In this document: positions 30,760 through 43,029 of the stretch, in pieces | Layout of the letters: the number at the start of each line of letters is the position of its first letter | Numbering within the stretch: the first letter of the stretch is position 1 | NCBI GenBank assembly: GCA_907163375.1 | Contig: CAJQUW010003617.1 | Location: 1-64,000, forward strand | Direction: 5' to 3' | Length of the DNA stretch: 64,000 bases | Origin: Prostheceraeus crozeri | Lineage: Eukaryota; Platyhelminthes; Polycladida; Euryleptidae | Position numbers and translations under genes: made by a program | The notes under the pieces: generated by a model | The model's input: the letters and a program-made list of their open reading frames with translations, nothing else | What the model was told of the DNA's origin: nothing | Database searches by the model: none

Positions 30760-31814
30760 TTGACTAAACTGGTATCTCCATTACCTGGATTTGAAATTAT
30801 CTGCTAAGTTGCTTTTTTCATATTAATCAAAAGTGTTAAAGAATACTCACATGTTTTTAATGAAAAACTTATTTACTTGGGTCCTAGATTCCTAAAACTT
30901 AATTTTCATGTTGTCTATTTATAAACTGATTGAAAGTGGGGTATTGCGATGATCAAATGAATGATTCAATCAGAATTTGTTCAACTACGATATTTTATAA
31001 ACAATATCGATCTTATTATTTAAGATCTTCATAGGAGCAGCCTATATATAGAGCAGCAAATGAGACACAAAATTGTGAAATAATTATGTATGTACGTCAC
31101 GTATATGTAGTCATCTAATGTACGAGTATGCCATCATTAACCTGAATACCAAGGAAAACCTTGTAATTCATATATCATCGTACTTGGTGTACTTTTGATA
31201 TGGTAACGCAGCTACATGTACCTTGATATGGTCGTTTGATTGTTTCTTAAACCCCTTAGTTAAAATAATTTTCATGGAGAGTTGCCTGCCTAACTTATCA
31301 AAGAAAATGATCTACACTTGCACCACTTACAAACACATTAATCCTAGGTTCTGTTTTTAGTTCTTTTAATTCAAAACCATAAGATTCGGTCATAAAATTT
31401 GAGAGCTGTGGGCCGGGCCGAAGAGAATACTTCGGGCTACGGGCCGGGCCGGGACGCTGAATTCCGGTCCACATGCAACTCTGGTGAAGACATACATGGC
31501 ATGATTAGACGAGGGGCTTTCAAAGCTACTGCTATGTGAAGTGACTGACCGCTTCATCAAGACAGATAAATTTATCTGTAGATATTCTACAAGCTGTAGG
31601 TGATAGGTTTTCTAGGAAGCTCCCAGAATTATCAGTTACATAAACTTAACAGATATAGTTAATAAGCTAATCTTCTACGGTAAAACCGATTTACATTAGG
31701 AGCTGCTAAATTAGGAGTTCCTAGCAATGGTGAAACAGGCCCAGGTGGATGTAATCATTGCATTCATCTCTGTTGTTGATTGATGGATGCAATAAATCGA
31801 TAATAACTGATTCA
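30760..31814. other. Noncoding stretch with a GC-rich patch
   Basis: No gene is seen. At 31408-31455 GGGCCGGGCC occurs twice around a TACTTCGGGCTACG block and is followed by GGTCCACATGCAACTCTG. This resembles the end of a hAT-type MITE, but no partner end was found. Confidence 0.4.
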
Positions 31815-32100
31815 CGGAATCTTAGATTAACAATAGACATCCTTGTTCCAAGATGTCCACAGATATTTTATTATTACCACACTGCTCTAAATACTTATGA
31901 ATCGATGAGTCTGAGTGGTTCATAAGTTCTGTTATTCGCGTGTGTAATTTTCGTGCAGTGCTACCAATGTAGTATTGTTGACACCTATTTCATGTTACGT
32001 ATGACTTCTTTACGACAAATAGCTTTGTTAGGGTCTTTGCATGATTTCTATGTGCATGTGGTTCTATGTGTGTTTGTTCATGGACTGCTAGATATAATAA
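31815..32100 (-). mobile_element. Third Penelope-like remnant, GIY-YIG domain of another subfamily
   Basis: The minus strand reads CQQYYIGSTARKLHTRITEL, then HKYLEQCGNNKISVDILEQG, with a cysteine-containing linker before it. The YYIGST-x-RKL-x-x-R pattern and the later H...C spacing fit the Penelope GIY-YIG nuclease. The protein differs clearly from the two near-identical copies at 25.3 and 29.0 kb. It is interrupted by stops and frameshifts. Confidence 0.6.
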
Positions 32101-33855
32101 TACCTGGACTGAAAGCTGAAATTCATTTCTACACCAGACGGCGAATTTGACTCTAATTGGCGATGGAGGAAAATAGTTAAGTGAAAACTAAATGTCTTAA
32201 GAAAAAGAAGTTGAAGCTTCTGGAAATCAGAAGATCATGCGATTGCAACTAACTGATCATCGACATTAGAATATATATCAGAATTGAGGTTATTTCTAGA
32301 GTGCTCAATATCCTGCGTATAGAGCCTACTAATAATAAAAAGTTTGGAAAAAGACCTTCTTCCGTAACTACAAGTACTTTTAGTATCACGGCGAACCAAT
32401 CATCATACGAGTTAACAAAGGAAGTGTCATAATTTTTGAATTTTAAAGTCACTTTAGTAGAAGTCTCACTGCTGGAAATTCATTAAAGTTAAGTTATGTA
32501 ATGAATATCTTAGGTAGGCCAACATAGAATTTTCATTTGATGGAAGAAAATCTACATATCGTTGACTGAACATTTAATATTGACTATTAAATGAAGTAAT
32601 GGTTTGACAGTACGAAATGAGTAAATCTGTGGATCACAGAAACAGTTTCATCAGCGACAGATCAAGTCCACATCGGTCGTCTCCTTCGAGGTAGGCTATA
32701 TTTGCGTGTGTATGGCATCTGAGCCCATGTATGCTGTATTTGATGTTCATCTGTGTTCATAAAGGATGTGCTTGGGACTGATGTACACGAGACCCTCAGT
32801 CTGGCTTACTATGGCCAGCACCGTCGTCCTAATGTAAGCTGTGCGTGACATTTGTGACGCTGAAAGCAGGTCATAACGGATGTGCTTGGTATTAATTTGT
32901 GTCAATGAATGGTGAGTTTCGTGTTCTTTTATCACCTTGAATGGACACTATCATGTAAGACATGGTTGGATTCTATTTGCGTGTACATTTGTATGAGAGA
33001 TGAGCGTGATGTGTGATGTCTGCTATTCATTTGAGGCCAAATGTGTTGTGACTGAAACTCATATGCGACCATGTATGATGTTTTAGGTCTTACTTTGTGT
33101 CCATTTGTGGTGCATTTGGTTAGCATTTGTGGCCATTTGTGATGTTTGGTATTATAATCTCAGTGGAAGACGGTGAAAATATCAAAGATTTGTGATACTG
33201 TTTGTATTATTCGCTAACATTTGCGAAGCCTGCCATGCTTTATCCTCTTGCCACTAGAACTTGGCATGTTTTTTACTTCCCCCTTCGTTATAGTAACTTT
33301 CTACCATTATGAAATTCCGCGCTAAGCCATGAACCATGCTCCAGTTAAGCCGGAAAAAGACGACATTTACATCCTCCACTAAATCCCCTTTAATGACTTA
33401 TCTCACGGCTGGAGCGGATCCGCCTCTTCCTCTGTCATCACGTCACCACTTGGGTCTGCTGTGAAGCGGGCTACTAGAGCCAGCACCGGTGTCTTCATGG
33501 AACACAGACAAAGCAAGATTGGTCGCACCATACGCAACTCTCACGGACCTGCAGCGGAACGCCCACGGAAATTTCTAAGCATCTCTAACGGTTCATCCTC
33601 AGACCTCACGGGTCTTCAAAGGTCAAAGGTGCAATTTTACACTGCTTTTTCACTAATGCATTGATTTTTCTTAGATGGACGTGTTAACATTTGATCCATT
33701 GATGCTTAAGAAAATTAAGATACTTAGAGGTAATTGTCCCTCCCTTTAAGACTTGACCAATTCATCAGAAACTATTTGAGCAGTAGCTAACATGTTACAA
33801 GAAAGCGATGTCAAGTAGCGAACAGCAACTTGATCTCCAAAAACATCATGAAATC
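32101..33855. other. Noncoding stretch with diverged short repeats
   Basis: No gene is supported. Between 32700 and 33150 there are diverged repeats built on words such as GGATGTGCTTGG, ATTTGTG and CATTTGTGG; two copies of GGATGTGCTTGG lie ~115 bases apart (32764 and 32879). The sequence up to 33855 is the target into which Polinton copy 2 inserted. Confidence 0.45.
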
Positions 33856-33861
33856 TATAGC
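33856..33861. repeat. Left target-site duplicate TATAGC of Polinton copy 2
   Basis: TATAGC directly precedes the element end AATAATGTATATATGACCGG, and the same six bases directly follow the right end at 50203-50208. A 6-bp duplication is the Polinton norm. Confidence 0.92.
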
Positions 33862-34766
33862 AATAATGTATATATGACCGGTCCAGGACAACTAAAAAAA
33901 ATAAATAAGATACCTCAAAAATGCAAAAAAATGTATATATGACCGGTTCAGGACAACTAAAAAAAATAAGATACCTCCAGAATGCAAAACCGGAATATTT
34001 CATATACTGAAAGACCTATAAAAATAAAATAACGAAATCAAAAAAAAGTTTAAAGCTCGTTGGGATTTTTTCATATACTGAGAATGAGTATAGGAATACT
34101 TCATACACTGAAAAAGAGTTTTATAAATAAAAATAATATCAAGGATAAAATTTTAAAAAAAGTTCTAAGCTCGTTGGGATTTTTCATATACTGAAAAGAG
34201 GTTTCAAAAATATCACGTAGTCGAAAATTTCCGTAGTCTAAAAATATCACGTAGTCGAAAATTTACGTAGTCTAAAAATATCAAAATTTCACGTAGTCGA
34301 AAATTTAGGCAGTCTAAAAATTTCACGTAGTCTAAAAATATCAAAATTTCGAAAATTTACGCAGTCCAAAAATTTACGTAGTCTACAATTAATTTACAAA
34401 ATTTATGTAGTCTTTTCACATAGTCTAAAAATATCAGAAGATTGTATTCAAAATATTTATTAAAAAATGGAAACCTCAAAAATGGAAGAAACTTCGAGAA
34501 TATATCCTTCGTTAATAAATGAACGTAGTTCTACTTTAATGGACATTGAAAAGATGAACATTGAAAAACACAAAGATAGAGTACGTTATATGAAAGGTAA
34601 GGAATCACAATTATTAAGATTAGAACATTATGATGAATTAAGAAAAAGATGGACTTAAGTTAAGAATGTAACACAAGGTATTGGAGTATTTTTAACGGTA
34701 AGTTTAGGCGCTCTGACTATTGTCATTTCTTCTGGCGCTCTTTCAATTCCTGTTATTGCTACTGCT
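33862..34766. repeat. Left terminal inverted repeat of Polinton copy 2
   Basis: About 905 bp pair with 49311-50202. From outside inwards it holds a 65-bp terminal tandem duplication (units starting 33865 and 33930), two copies of AGCTCGTTGGGATTTTT each followed by CATATACTGA, an array of CACGTAGTCGAAAATTT / CGTAGTCTAAAAAT words (34213-34430), and then the 5' part of gene A. The inverted repeat therefore includes coding sequence. Confidence 0.92.
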
Positions 34767-35117
34767 TCAACAGGTACGGGTGTTTTTACAACTTCACTTG
34801 TTACAATGTTAGATAAATCTTTAATTACTAAGAAACGAAAATCATTAAAAAATAAACATTTACATATTAAAGAAGTTTATGATAAACTACATTATTACTT
34901 TCAAAGAGTCTGTGATGATAATGTTATCACGTTAGATGAGATTGAAAAATTTGATCAAATAGCTAATGAAGCTAATAAAATATCAATTCAATTACAGACA
35001 CAAGTTAATGACAAGAATAAACAGGATGGTAAAATTTCTAGTGATGGTAAAATTTCTAATGAAGAAAATGATACAATTTTTTTAGAAGAACTAAAAACTT
35101 TATTAAACAAAACTTAA
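34467..35117 (+). pseudogene. Polinton gene A, copy 2
   Basis: This is the equivalent of 450-1114. It starts METSKMEETSRIYPS directly after TTTATTAAAAA and has the same charged helix, hydrophobic hairpin and acidic KISSDGKISNEEN tail. The first ~100 codons lie inside the left inverted repeat, and an inverted second copy of that part lies at 49311-49613. The frame is broken. Function is unknown. Confidence 0.7.
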
Positions 35118-35223
35118 GACGAAAAAATTTTAGACGACAAAGCAATAAAAAAATAATTTGTTCAGTAAAATGTTTTTGTTGTATTCCAATGTTACCACAA
35201 AATTCAAATATTATATTTTAAAA

Positions 35224-36018
35224 ATGGATAAAATTAAAGCTTGTAATGAAAGAAGAATCCAACAATTAGATGAGTTAATAAAGCAAAAAAATATTATGAA
35301 AGAAAATCATTCTCAGCATAGAATGACAAAAGCTGGTATTCAATCTGATATGATAGAAAAAATGCAACAAACCGAGCAAGCAAAAACTGATTTTGAAAAA
35401 ACTATTGAACCATTTAAAACTCTTGAAAAAGAACTTACAACTCATGCTAACAGAATTGACATAACTGACCCAATACAGAAAACTATATTAGATGACTATG
35501 GATTACTAGAAACAAACATCCATAAAAAATTACCTAAATCTATGCAATTCGAACATTCTACTTCATTTATAGATGGACAAACAATAACTAGATTCTATCT
35601 TGGTGGTGAAGAAATATTTCCAAGACCTATAAGAGGTTTAATTTATTCACCAGATAAATCACCTTTTAGTTAAGATAGAAATTTTGTAGATCTTATAAGA
35701 GGAGCGGATTTAAAACGTTATAATGTAGATGATCTAATAAAATATAAAACTATGTTGGATAAAGTTGGTGCAGTAAAAACTCTTAAACATTATAAACAAT
35801 TAGAAGATTTATTATCAACTGGTAGTGAAGTAGGAACACGACTACAAACAGAAACAACTGTATTTTTACCAGATGACCCACTAGAGTTAATAAATAGATT
35901 AGAGATTTTATTATCTGCAACAAAAGAAGGACATAACTCTAGTTTTAACGAAATACATGCAATCTTAAAAAGACTATTAGAAAAGGAAATTATAAATGAG
36001 AAGACCTATAAAAAATGA
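35224..36018 (+). pseudogene. Polinton gene B, copy 2
   Basis: It matches copy 1 1236-2097. The start MDKIKACNERRIQQLDELIK follows TATTTTAAAA. Visible parts are a helical N-terminus, a central block (FEHSTSFIDGQTITRFYLGG) and a helical C-terminus. The frame is broken. The family was not recognised. Confidence 0.66.
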
Positions 36019-36065
36019 GTTAAAATTTTTATAACAAATATTTCATAAAAAAATTTTATAAAAAA

Positions 36066-36848
36066 ATGTCTTCGAGAGAATTATCATCAGCAGAAATAGA
36101 AAAAATTAATAATCATTTAGAAAATCTAAAAGAGAGTTTGGGGTTAAAAATTATAACAACTACTTCATCACACACTTGCAATTTAGAACCCAATCTACAT
36201 TTGGAACAAAATAAAAATTATCAAATTGCATTGACTAGTTTCTCTACATTTAACACTATTCAAAACGTTATCAAAGATGTGAATGATCAATTTAGATATT
36301 CTACTGATAAAGGCAAAACATGGAAAATACTAACTTTTCTTCCTGGTTCTTACGAAGTTGAAACAATATCAAATGAAATTAAGAGACATTTAGGTATATC
36401 ATTTAAAGATAAGAAACAATTACATTTTGCAGTTGAACCGGCAGTTAATAAATTTTCTCTTACTTTAGACGAAAATCATCAAGTTGATTTTAATCATGAT
36501 AGATCATTGTCAAAGCTATTAGGATTTAATAAACAAACCTATAGTCAAGGTTATCATTTAGGTGAGAAGATTCCAAAAATAACTGAAATAAATTCAATTG
36601 TTGTACATTGTGACATTATTGAAGGAGGATATATAAATGGTAAATTGTCAAATTTAATATTCAGTTTTCCAGCTTTTACTGTACCCATTGGTTATAGATT
36701 AAATGTATTTCCACAAACATTAATATATTTTCCTATTACAAGAAAAACTATTAACAACATTAACATTAGAATCACTGATGAGAAAGGACAAGAAATAAAT
36801 TTTGGAGGTGAAGAGATTATGATAGATCTTTTGGTTCGGGAGGTATAA
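36066..36848 (+). CDS. Probable minor capsid (penton-like) jelly-roll protein, copy 2
   Basis: The 260-codon frame looks whole and begins MSSRELSSAEIEKINNHLEN just after ATAAAAAA. After a short helical N-terminus come the strands NYQIALTSFSTFN, WKILTFLPGSYEVETISNEI, LIFSFPAFTVPIGYRLNVFP and the end INIRITDEKGQEINFGGEEI. It is nearly identical to copy 1 2126-2878. Role inferred from strand-rich pattern, the D-G...I-x-F-x-GE end motif and position before the packaging ATPase. Confidence 0.65.
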   Translation: MSSRELSSAEIEKINNHLENLKESLGLKIITTTSSHTCNLEPNLHLEQNKNYQIALTSFSTFNTIQNVIKDVNDQFRYSTDKGKTWKILTFLPGSYEVETISNEIKRHLGISFKDKKQLHFAVEPAVNKFSLTLDENHQVDFNHDRSLSKLLGFNKQTYSQGYHLGEKIPKITEINSIVVHCDIIEGGYINGKLSNLIFSFPAFTVPIGYRLNVFPQTLIYFPITRKTINNINIRITDEKGQEINFGGEEIMIDLLVREV

Positions 36849-36888
36849 ACTCCCACGCGAAGCTAGAGAAGTTTAAATTTATTATTCT

Positions 36889-36919
<31 letters not shown>

Positions 36920-36934
36920 TTTTTTTATTAAAAA

Positions 36935-37700
36935 ATGAGTGAAGTGCTACCATTAAATAAAAAAAAACTTAAATTTAATCATCATCCAAATTTATCTAAT
37001 AAAGTTTTGTCAGTTATTTGTGGAAGATCAGGTTGCGGAAAAACGTATCTATTATTTAAAATTTTAACGACTCCAAATTTTTTGGATTATAACAATCTTA
37101 TAATTTATACAACAACAGCAGAACAACCCGTCTATCAATTTTTAAAATATGGATTTGAAAATAATCTTAAAAAAACAGCAATTGCTTCATTATTCAAAGA
37201 ATATGAAAAATCTGAAGATGAAGAAGAAATAAGTTCGTGGTGTGAAGAAGCAGCAAAAAATAATCAGTTAGTAGAATCTAATAAAAATAAACATATAAAG
37301 ATACAATTAATAGATGATAGTGGTAATATGCAAGATCCTAGTAAACTAGATAAAAGAATGAAACATTGTGTAATTTTTGATGATTGTGTTAATGATAAAA
37401 ATCAGTCTGTTCAAAGAAATCATTTCACAAGAGTTAGACATAACAACTGTAGTGTTTTTTTTAACACAAAGTATGTATTCATTAGATGGAAGTGTTATTA
37501 GAAAGAATGCCAATATATTTATACTATTTGAAATAAATGCAAGAAATTTATGTGATTTGTTAAGAGATTTATGTATAAGAGATAAAGATGAATATAAACA
37601 TTCGTGTAATAATACTTGGTCAAAAGATTATGTTTTCATTACAATTAATATTGATAAAAAAATACATGATAGAGTTATAGAAAATATTTTCGCGGAGTGA
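36935..37700 (+). pseudogene. Polinton DNA-packaging ATPase, copy 2
   Basis: Equivalent of 2967-3737, with Walker A GRSGCGKT and Walker B VIFDDC at the same places. The start follows an A-run and TTTTTTTATTAAAAA. The frame is broken. It faces the convergent polymerase gene across a short AT-rich gap that lacks the mini-hairpins seen in copy 1. Confidence 0.88.
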
Positions 37701-37739
37701 TCGGATAATTTATTTTTTTCTTAAAATTTTTCTTTATCT

Positions 37740-40700
37740 TTAAAAATTAGAAAATGTAAAAGGTAAAGTAGTTATTCCATCAGAAAAAATTTTTCTTTTA
37801 TCATCAAATGGATCTAATGCTAATTTATGTTCCTCTTTTAAATACATTTTATGTTTCTTTGAATTAAGTCTATAATTACATGCTGTTTTTATTTCATTAT
37901 TAAATAATGCATTCTTATAACCTTGAAATGTTATTTGGTTAGCCACTGATGCCTTTGAAATTCCTTTCAATGTTTTAAATGTTTTTGAATTTGTTTTAGA
38001 TGTTTTAGAATTTGTGTTATAACAATCACATTTAGATTTTAAAAATACAGCATCTTTTATGTACTCTTCATTTCCTTCTGATTTATCTCCGCTCAACTCA
38101 TATTTTACTTTACATAAATCAAAAGGATGAATATCTTTTATTTCATTAATTTCCTCATCAAGTGAAGATTTATACGGTATTGTTAATTCTAAGAAAACGC
38201 TATCAGTATCTGTAAAGTGTAATTTATAGTTTTCGCCATAAGCAGGTGCTAAATAATCATATATAAATCTATACATAAATAGTTTAGATAATTCTAATAT
38301 AGTGAATCCTATAAAATCAAACTTATCATGTTTTATAATGTTTCGTCTTAGATGCAATGCACATAGTTCATCACTGAATCTAGTAGTTCTTTTATACGTA
38401 GGCTTCCTTGTTAAATTTTGTTATCTATCTTTATCATAAACTATTTCAATATTTTGTCTATTACGCACATTTTCTAGTCTTATCATAAAATGCATTATTC
38501 ATTAATTTAAAGAACACGTTTCCAAAATCATCTTTTTTTCTTTTAGCTATTTTACGTTTTTCAATATTGAACTCTATATAATCTTTTAATCACCTAGATT
38601 TTCTATACTCTAGTTTCCGGTGAATTTTAAAAAGAATCATTTCATGATCTAAATACCAATCTAGCATTCTTCATTCAACAACATACTTTCCTTTATTACT
38701 TTGTGTTAAAATAAGTTTTTTTGTTGGCCTGTATTTCTTAGGAATTAAAGATTTTTGATAATCTGAAAAATCTTCTATATTGGTAATTTTGTTTTCGGGA
38801 CAGAAAGGATAATATTTTGTTGCGCCTTTTATATAATCAGGGTATGCTAAATCAACTTCATATATACAACCATAATTATTTTCACCATCTAATGTAGGTT
38901 CGTATTCAAGAATGGTACTCCATTTCACCTTTTGGTAATTCTTGTATCATGCAAGAAGAATATAAATTATTAAAATCATAATATAACAAATAGTTTTCTC
39001 TCATGAATTCATCAACTGCTGCTTGACTCTCTTCATCTGATATAAGTCCTTCTATATTTTGATTAAACAATTTTATAAATTGATCTTTTTCTTATGAATT
39101 TAAAATTTTTAAATAACCATAATCATCAGGATTTACTTTCTTATTATAACATTTAACATATCTATTACCTAGAACAGATGAAACACCACCTCTAATTCCA
39201 GATTCCAAAAATAATAATTTATCATAAGAACTTTCTTTATAATATTTAAGTTTAACATTTGTATGTTTCAACCCTGCTAACCATGTTAATCCTGATGAAG
39301 AATGACAATAACATGGATCTATTCCGTAATATTCTACACACATGTTACGAAAGTTTTCAAGAAGATCAGCAAGGATTAATACATCTATCTGAAGATATTT
39401 CATTGTATAATCATACATTGTTCTACAATTTAACTCTTTCCAATTCTTTTCAGCTTCTGCATAATCTTCTTCAGATAGTTGTGATTGTTTTAATGTTGAT
39501 TTAAATTTATTTATTGGAGGAAGTTTCTGTTCTTGCATTATTTCATTTATTCTATTTATATCTCCAGTTAAATATTCATATGGAAATATTCCTTTTAAAG
39601 GTTTCAAATTATATTTATTTAATATTTTAAATTGTTCAGGTTTCAAAGTTTTTCCCATAACATCTAATGAATAAGGAGTAAAAAATCTAAATGCATCTAA
39701 AATTCTAATACAACCTAATTGCATTGAAAAATATTCTTCTTCTGTTTTACATAGTACATTTATTTGTTGTTGTTGTAATTTTTCAGATGAAAATAAATCT
39801 TTCATTACTAAATGGAAATCATATTTAGAACCATTGTAGAAATATAAAGGTACAAAGCTATATCTAAATTTATTAGCATTAAGATTACAAGAATAATGTG
39901 CTGCACCTCTATATAATCCATTTAGATGATCATGATATTTTACTTTATAAGTTGTAAATTCTTTTCTACGGAAATAACAATTTTTTTCATTATCAAATTG
40001 TACTAATTGGTCATACGTTAATGAAAGCATTGGTTTATTTGTTTTAAGCAATTGTGAAAAATATTTTTGTAATTCTTCTATTTTATTTGTAAGCATTTCT
40101 GAACTATCTTCACCATAGTATTGATAATATTCTGATTTAAATAATTCAGGATAATTTGAATGAATGTACATTCCCCAACATAATGGTTTTTTGTTCAAGC
40201 AAATGCTTACCAGAACTTTGTGTCATGTTAACATTATATGCTTCAAAATCACAATATATAATAAAGGGTACTTTATTTTCGTAATACCATTTATTATATA
40301 CTAAATAATCTTCTTTAGTAAATGTATTTTCAACTGCTTCATTTTGTTGACAATTCTCCAAATGTCTATTCATTTCTTCTTTAGTTCTAAAGCTCGTCAT
40401 ACATTGGAGACAGGGAAAATTAGCATTATCTGAAGTTTTTGTAAATATAGAAATATCTTTACACAATATGTAATGACCTTGATTATATAGTATATTCGCT
40501 TGTGCTGGTTGCATTAACTGCTGCTTTAACATTTTTAACTTTTGTTGATATTCATGTTGTAAACTTTGTAACTGTTCTTGATATTTTTTTGAAATTGTTC
40601 TTCTTATTGTTTTCGACATTGTTCTTCATATTGTTCATGATATTCCTTACTTAATATATTTATACCCATATGATATTCTTGTAGATTTTTTTGTTGACAA

Positions 40701-42237
40701 TATTTTTTATATTGTTGTAGATTTATTGGATGACATTCTAGTTCATTAAATTGAGAATTACTTGGTTGGTAGACTATGTATGATAATTTTAAATATTCTT
40801 TATCTTCAAGATTCCATTCGTCTTCAATATATTTGCGAAATAATATAGTTGCTTCTTGTTGATATTCTTGTAGATATTGATTATGTAACATTTGTAACTC
40901 TTGTTGATATTCTTGTTGATATTGTTTTTTATATAGTTGCTGTAACATCTTTAACTGGTTTTGATAATATAATATCAAAAGCTCATGTTTGGTTTCGTAC
41001 TCATAGGGAAATCCACATCCTTTATAATTATTATGATTAATCATTATTGGTGATAATGTTTTTATAATTTCATATTTTTCGGTACATATTACATTTCCTT
41101 TGTAAATAATATTATGATGCATGTAATTTCCTTTTTCATTGTATACTATTTCTGTTTGGCATAAATTTTTGTTATTCAAATAAAATTCTTTTAAGTTGTT
41201 ATAAACAATGTTATTAACTTCAATATCTCCGGGATATAAGGGAGTAATATCACCAATAGAAACATACTTCACATTTAATTCAAAAACATTTACTTCTATT
41301 AAATTTTTATTCTTTTTATGAAACTTTATTAACCTATTATAATCATATGGAAATTCATCTAAGTCATCAGAGAGATCAAATTCATTTATATATTCTTCTT
41401 TATTATAATGACTTAGTCTTTCTTTGTGATATTTTGCAGGATGTAAATGTGCTATAACACTCCACAGAAAACAATATTCATCTCCATTCTGTATGTTGAT
41501 TATTTGTGGAGAACTGAAAGGAAGGGTACGTAACTACCACCAGTATTATTTTTATATTTGTCAATTACTATTTTCTTAGATAGTATTGCAATAAATCTCC
41601 AACCAGATTCACGCAACTGAGCTTCAGTTATAGCATCTTTTAATATATTTATCATTGTTTCAAATATGGGTTGTATATCATTTACATTATGAATTTCTTG
41701 TGTCTGTGTAAAATGTCCTTGCACTATTTCTTCAGTCATTCCATCGGATCTAGTTTTTGTATTAAGTACTTCTACATTCATATAACATTTGAAAGATTTC
41801 TTAAATATATTATAGAAGTTTGTTAATACATCATAAAAAGTTTCATCGGTTTCATTATGTTCAACAGATTCATCAAATAAATATTTCATATCTGTTACAG
41901 CTTCGTCGGTTTCGTCAGTTTCGTTAGTTTCATTAAATAAATATCTTATATCTGTTTCGGGCGAAGTACTAGAACCTTCGATTTTCCCAAAAAAATCTTC
42001 ACTATTAAAAACTATTTTATATTCCCAATGTGAATAATCATCAAATATTTTCTTAACTTTTATATCAGTAGGTAATGTTTCTAGATAGTTTTTATAATTA
42101 ATTAATTATAATATATTTCCCTCATCAGCTCGATCTACATTTAGTAAATGCATTTTACTTTTTAAATGAGATTGATGACTTCTTTTTGTTTGTAACTGTC
42201 TTTTACATAAGACAAAATAAAACTTGGTATTTTCCAT
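37740..42237 (-). pseudogene. Protein-primed family B DNA polymerase of Polinton copy 2, with N-terminal zinc finger region
   Basis: It shows the same landmarks as copy 1: finger-like N-terminus (MENTKFYFVLCKRQLQTKRS), the GGSYVPF segment, exonuclease motif I (YCDFEAYN), the YHDHLNGLYRG segment, exonuclease II (YNGSKYDFHLVM) and III (YLQIDVLI), and polymerase motif C (FTDTDSV). Between the GDITPLYPG part and exonuclease I there is a long Q/Y-rich tract with EYQQE-like repeats (40500-41000) that copy 1 lacks or has only in part. It is broken at several points. A worn double mini-hairpin lies at 41958-41982. Confidence 0.9.
40500..41000 (-). repeat. Q/Y/E-rich degenerate repeat tract within the copy 2 polymerase region
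   Basis: The translated minus strand repeats words such as LQHEYQQKLKML, QLYKKQYQQEYQQELQMLHN and YLQEYQQEA. The DNA shows the matching repeats of TTGTTGATATTCTTG. The tract expanded in copy 2; copy 1 has a short EYQQPAQAN at the corresponding place. It probably grew by slippage or short tandem duplication. Confidence 0.7.
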
Positions 42238-42361
42238 CAATTTTTAAAGAAAAAATTTGTGTTTTAATTTTAGATATGATTTTTTTTGTATAAACAAATG
42301 TCGTCATTGTTGAATATTTTGATTGGGTTGAATATTTTGATGAAATTGTTGTTCCATATTT

Positions 42362-42451
42362 TTACCGCATGGTGTGTTTTTCATGAGAATATAATAACGC
42401 TTGATTTATAAAACGCATATTACAAACTTGACAAATTTGAGTCTTTTCCAT
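42362..42451 (-). CDS. 29-codon C2H2-like zinc-finger microprotein frame in copy 2
   Basis: The frame reads MEKTQICQVCNMRFINQALL, then YSHEKHTMR-stop. It has a C-x2-C pair, a phenylalanine, two leucines and an H-x2-H pair, with 12 residues between the last C and first H, close to one classical finger. Its start sits after an A-rich context like that of other genes in the element. It occupies the interval that holds gene X in copy 1. It may be a remnant of a larger gene or a genuine microprotein. Confidence 0.45.
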   Translation of the reverse strand: MEKTQICQVCNMRFINQALLYSHEKHTMR

Positions 42452-42454
42452 TTT

Positions 42455-42618
42455 GTTTTTATTAGAAAAAATTTAACTTTTTTATAAGAGAAAAATAATT
42501 TCATTTTTTTATGTGAGAAAAAATTTTATTTTTTTGTGAGAGAAAAATAATTCTATTTTTTTGTGTGAGAAAAATTTTTATTTTTTGTGAGAAAAATAAC
42601 TTTTATTTTATTGTTAAA
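42455..42618. repeat. AT-rich tandem repeat upstream of the fibre-like gene
   Basis: Four to five diverged units of the type TTTTTATGTGAGAAAAAATT occur, 35-40 bases each. They lead straight into the TTATTGTTAAAA start context of the fibre-like gene. Copy 1 has only a short form (9310-9360), so the number of units differs. Confidence 0.7.
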
Positions 42619-42619
42619 A

Positions 42620-42975
42620 ATGATGTTACCAAATGTTGGTGGAGGTGCATATATCCCGAATAACCGAGAATCAGAAATAGAAATAGAAAATTCTATCATG
42701 AAAACTTGAGACGTTTTATCTGGTCCATTACATCTTTCTATTATTCCTCAACAGAATACTGAGTTAACAAATAAACAATATGTTGATACACAAATCAATG
42801 ACTTAAAAGAAAAATATATAAACGATGTTTTGGTTCCACTGATGAACAAATTAAAGTTGCTAAAACTTAATGACAAATCATTAAACGAAAAATTATTAAA
42901 ACTTGATAAAAAGGATAAAGAGCTAGAAGTAAATATAGCAATATAGCAAAACTTTTTAAAAAAATTTCAGAACAA
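42620..42975 (+). pseudogene. Fibre-like protein, copy 2
   Basis: It begins MMLPNVGGGAYIPNNRE and later shows NKQYVDTQINDLKEKYINDV and a coiled coil, like copy 1 9373-9714. The frame is broken. Confidence 0.62.
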
Positions 42976-43029
42976 TCAAAAATTTTAATATTACTTTCTA
43001 TAAAGTTAAAATCTGCAGTCATTAAAAAT

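Noticed and set aside
31405-31490. CpG island or promoter because of GGGCCGGGCC repeats
   Set aside because: Too short, no adjacent gene, and the sequence resembles the end of a hAT-type MITE.
33461-33664. 67-codon plus-strand frame near Polinton copy 2
   Set aside because: Composition is compatible with coding, but no homology, splice site or repeat of the pattern was found.
34213-34430. CRISPR-like array of CACGTAGTCGAAAATTT / CGTAGTCTAAAAAT units
   Set aside because: Units are irregular, there are no unique spacers, and the array is part of the Polinton terminal inverted repeat, mirrored at the right end.
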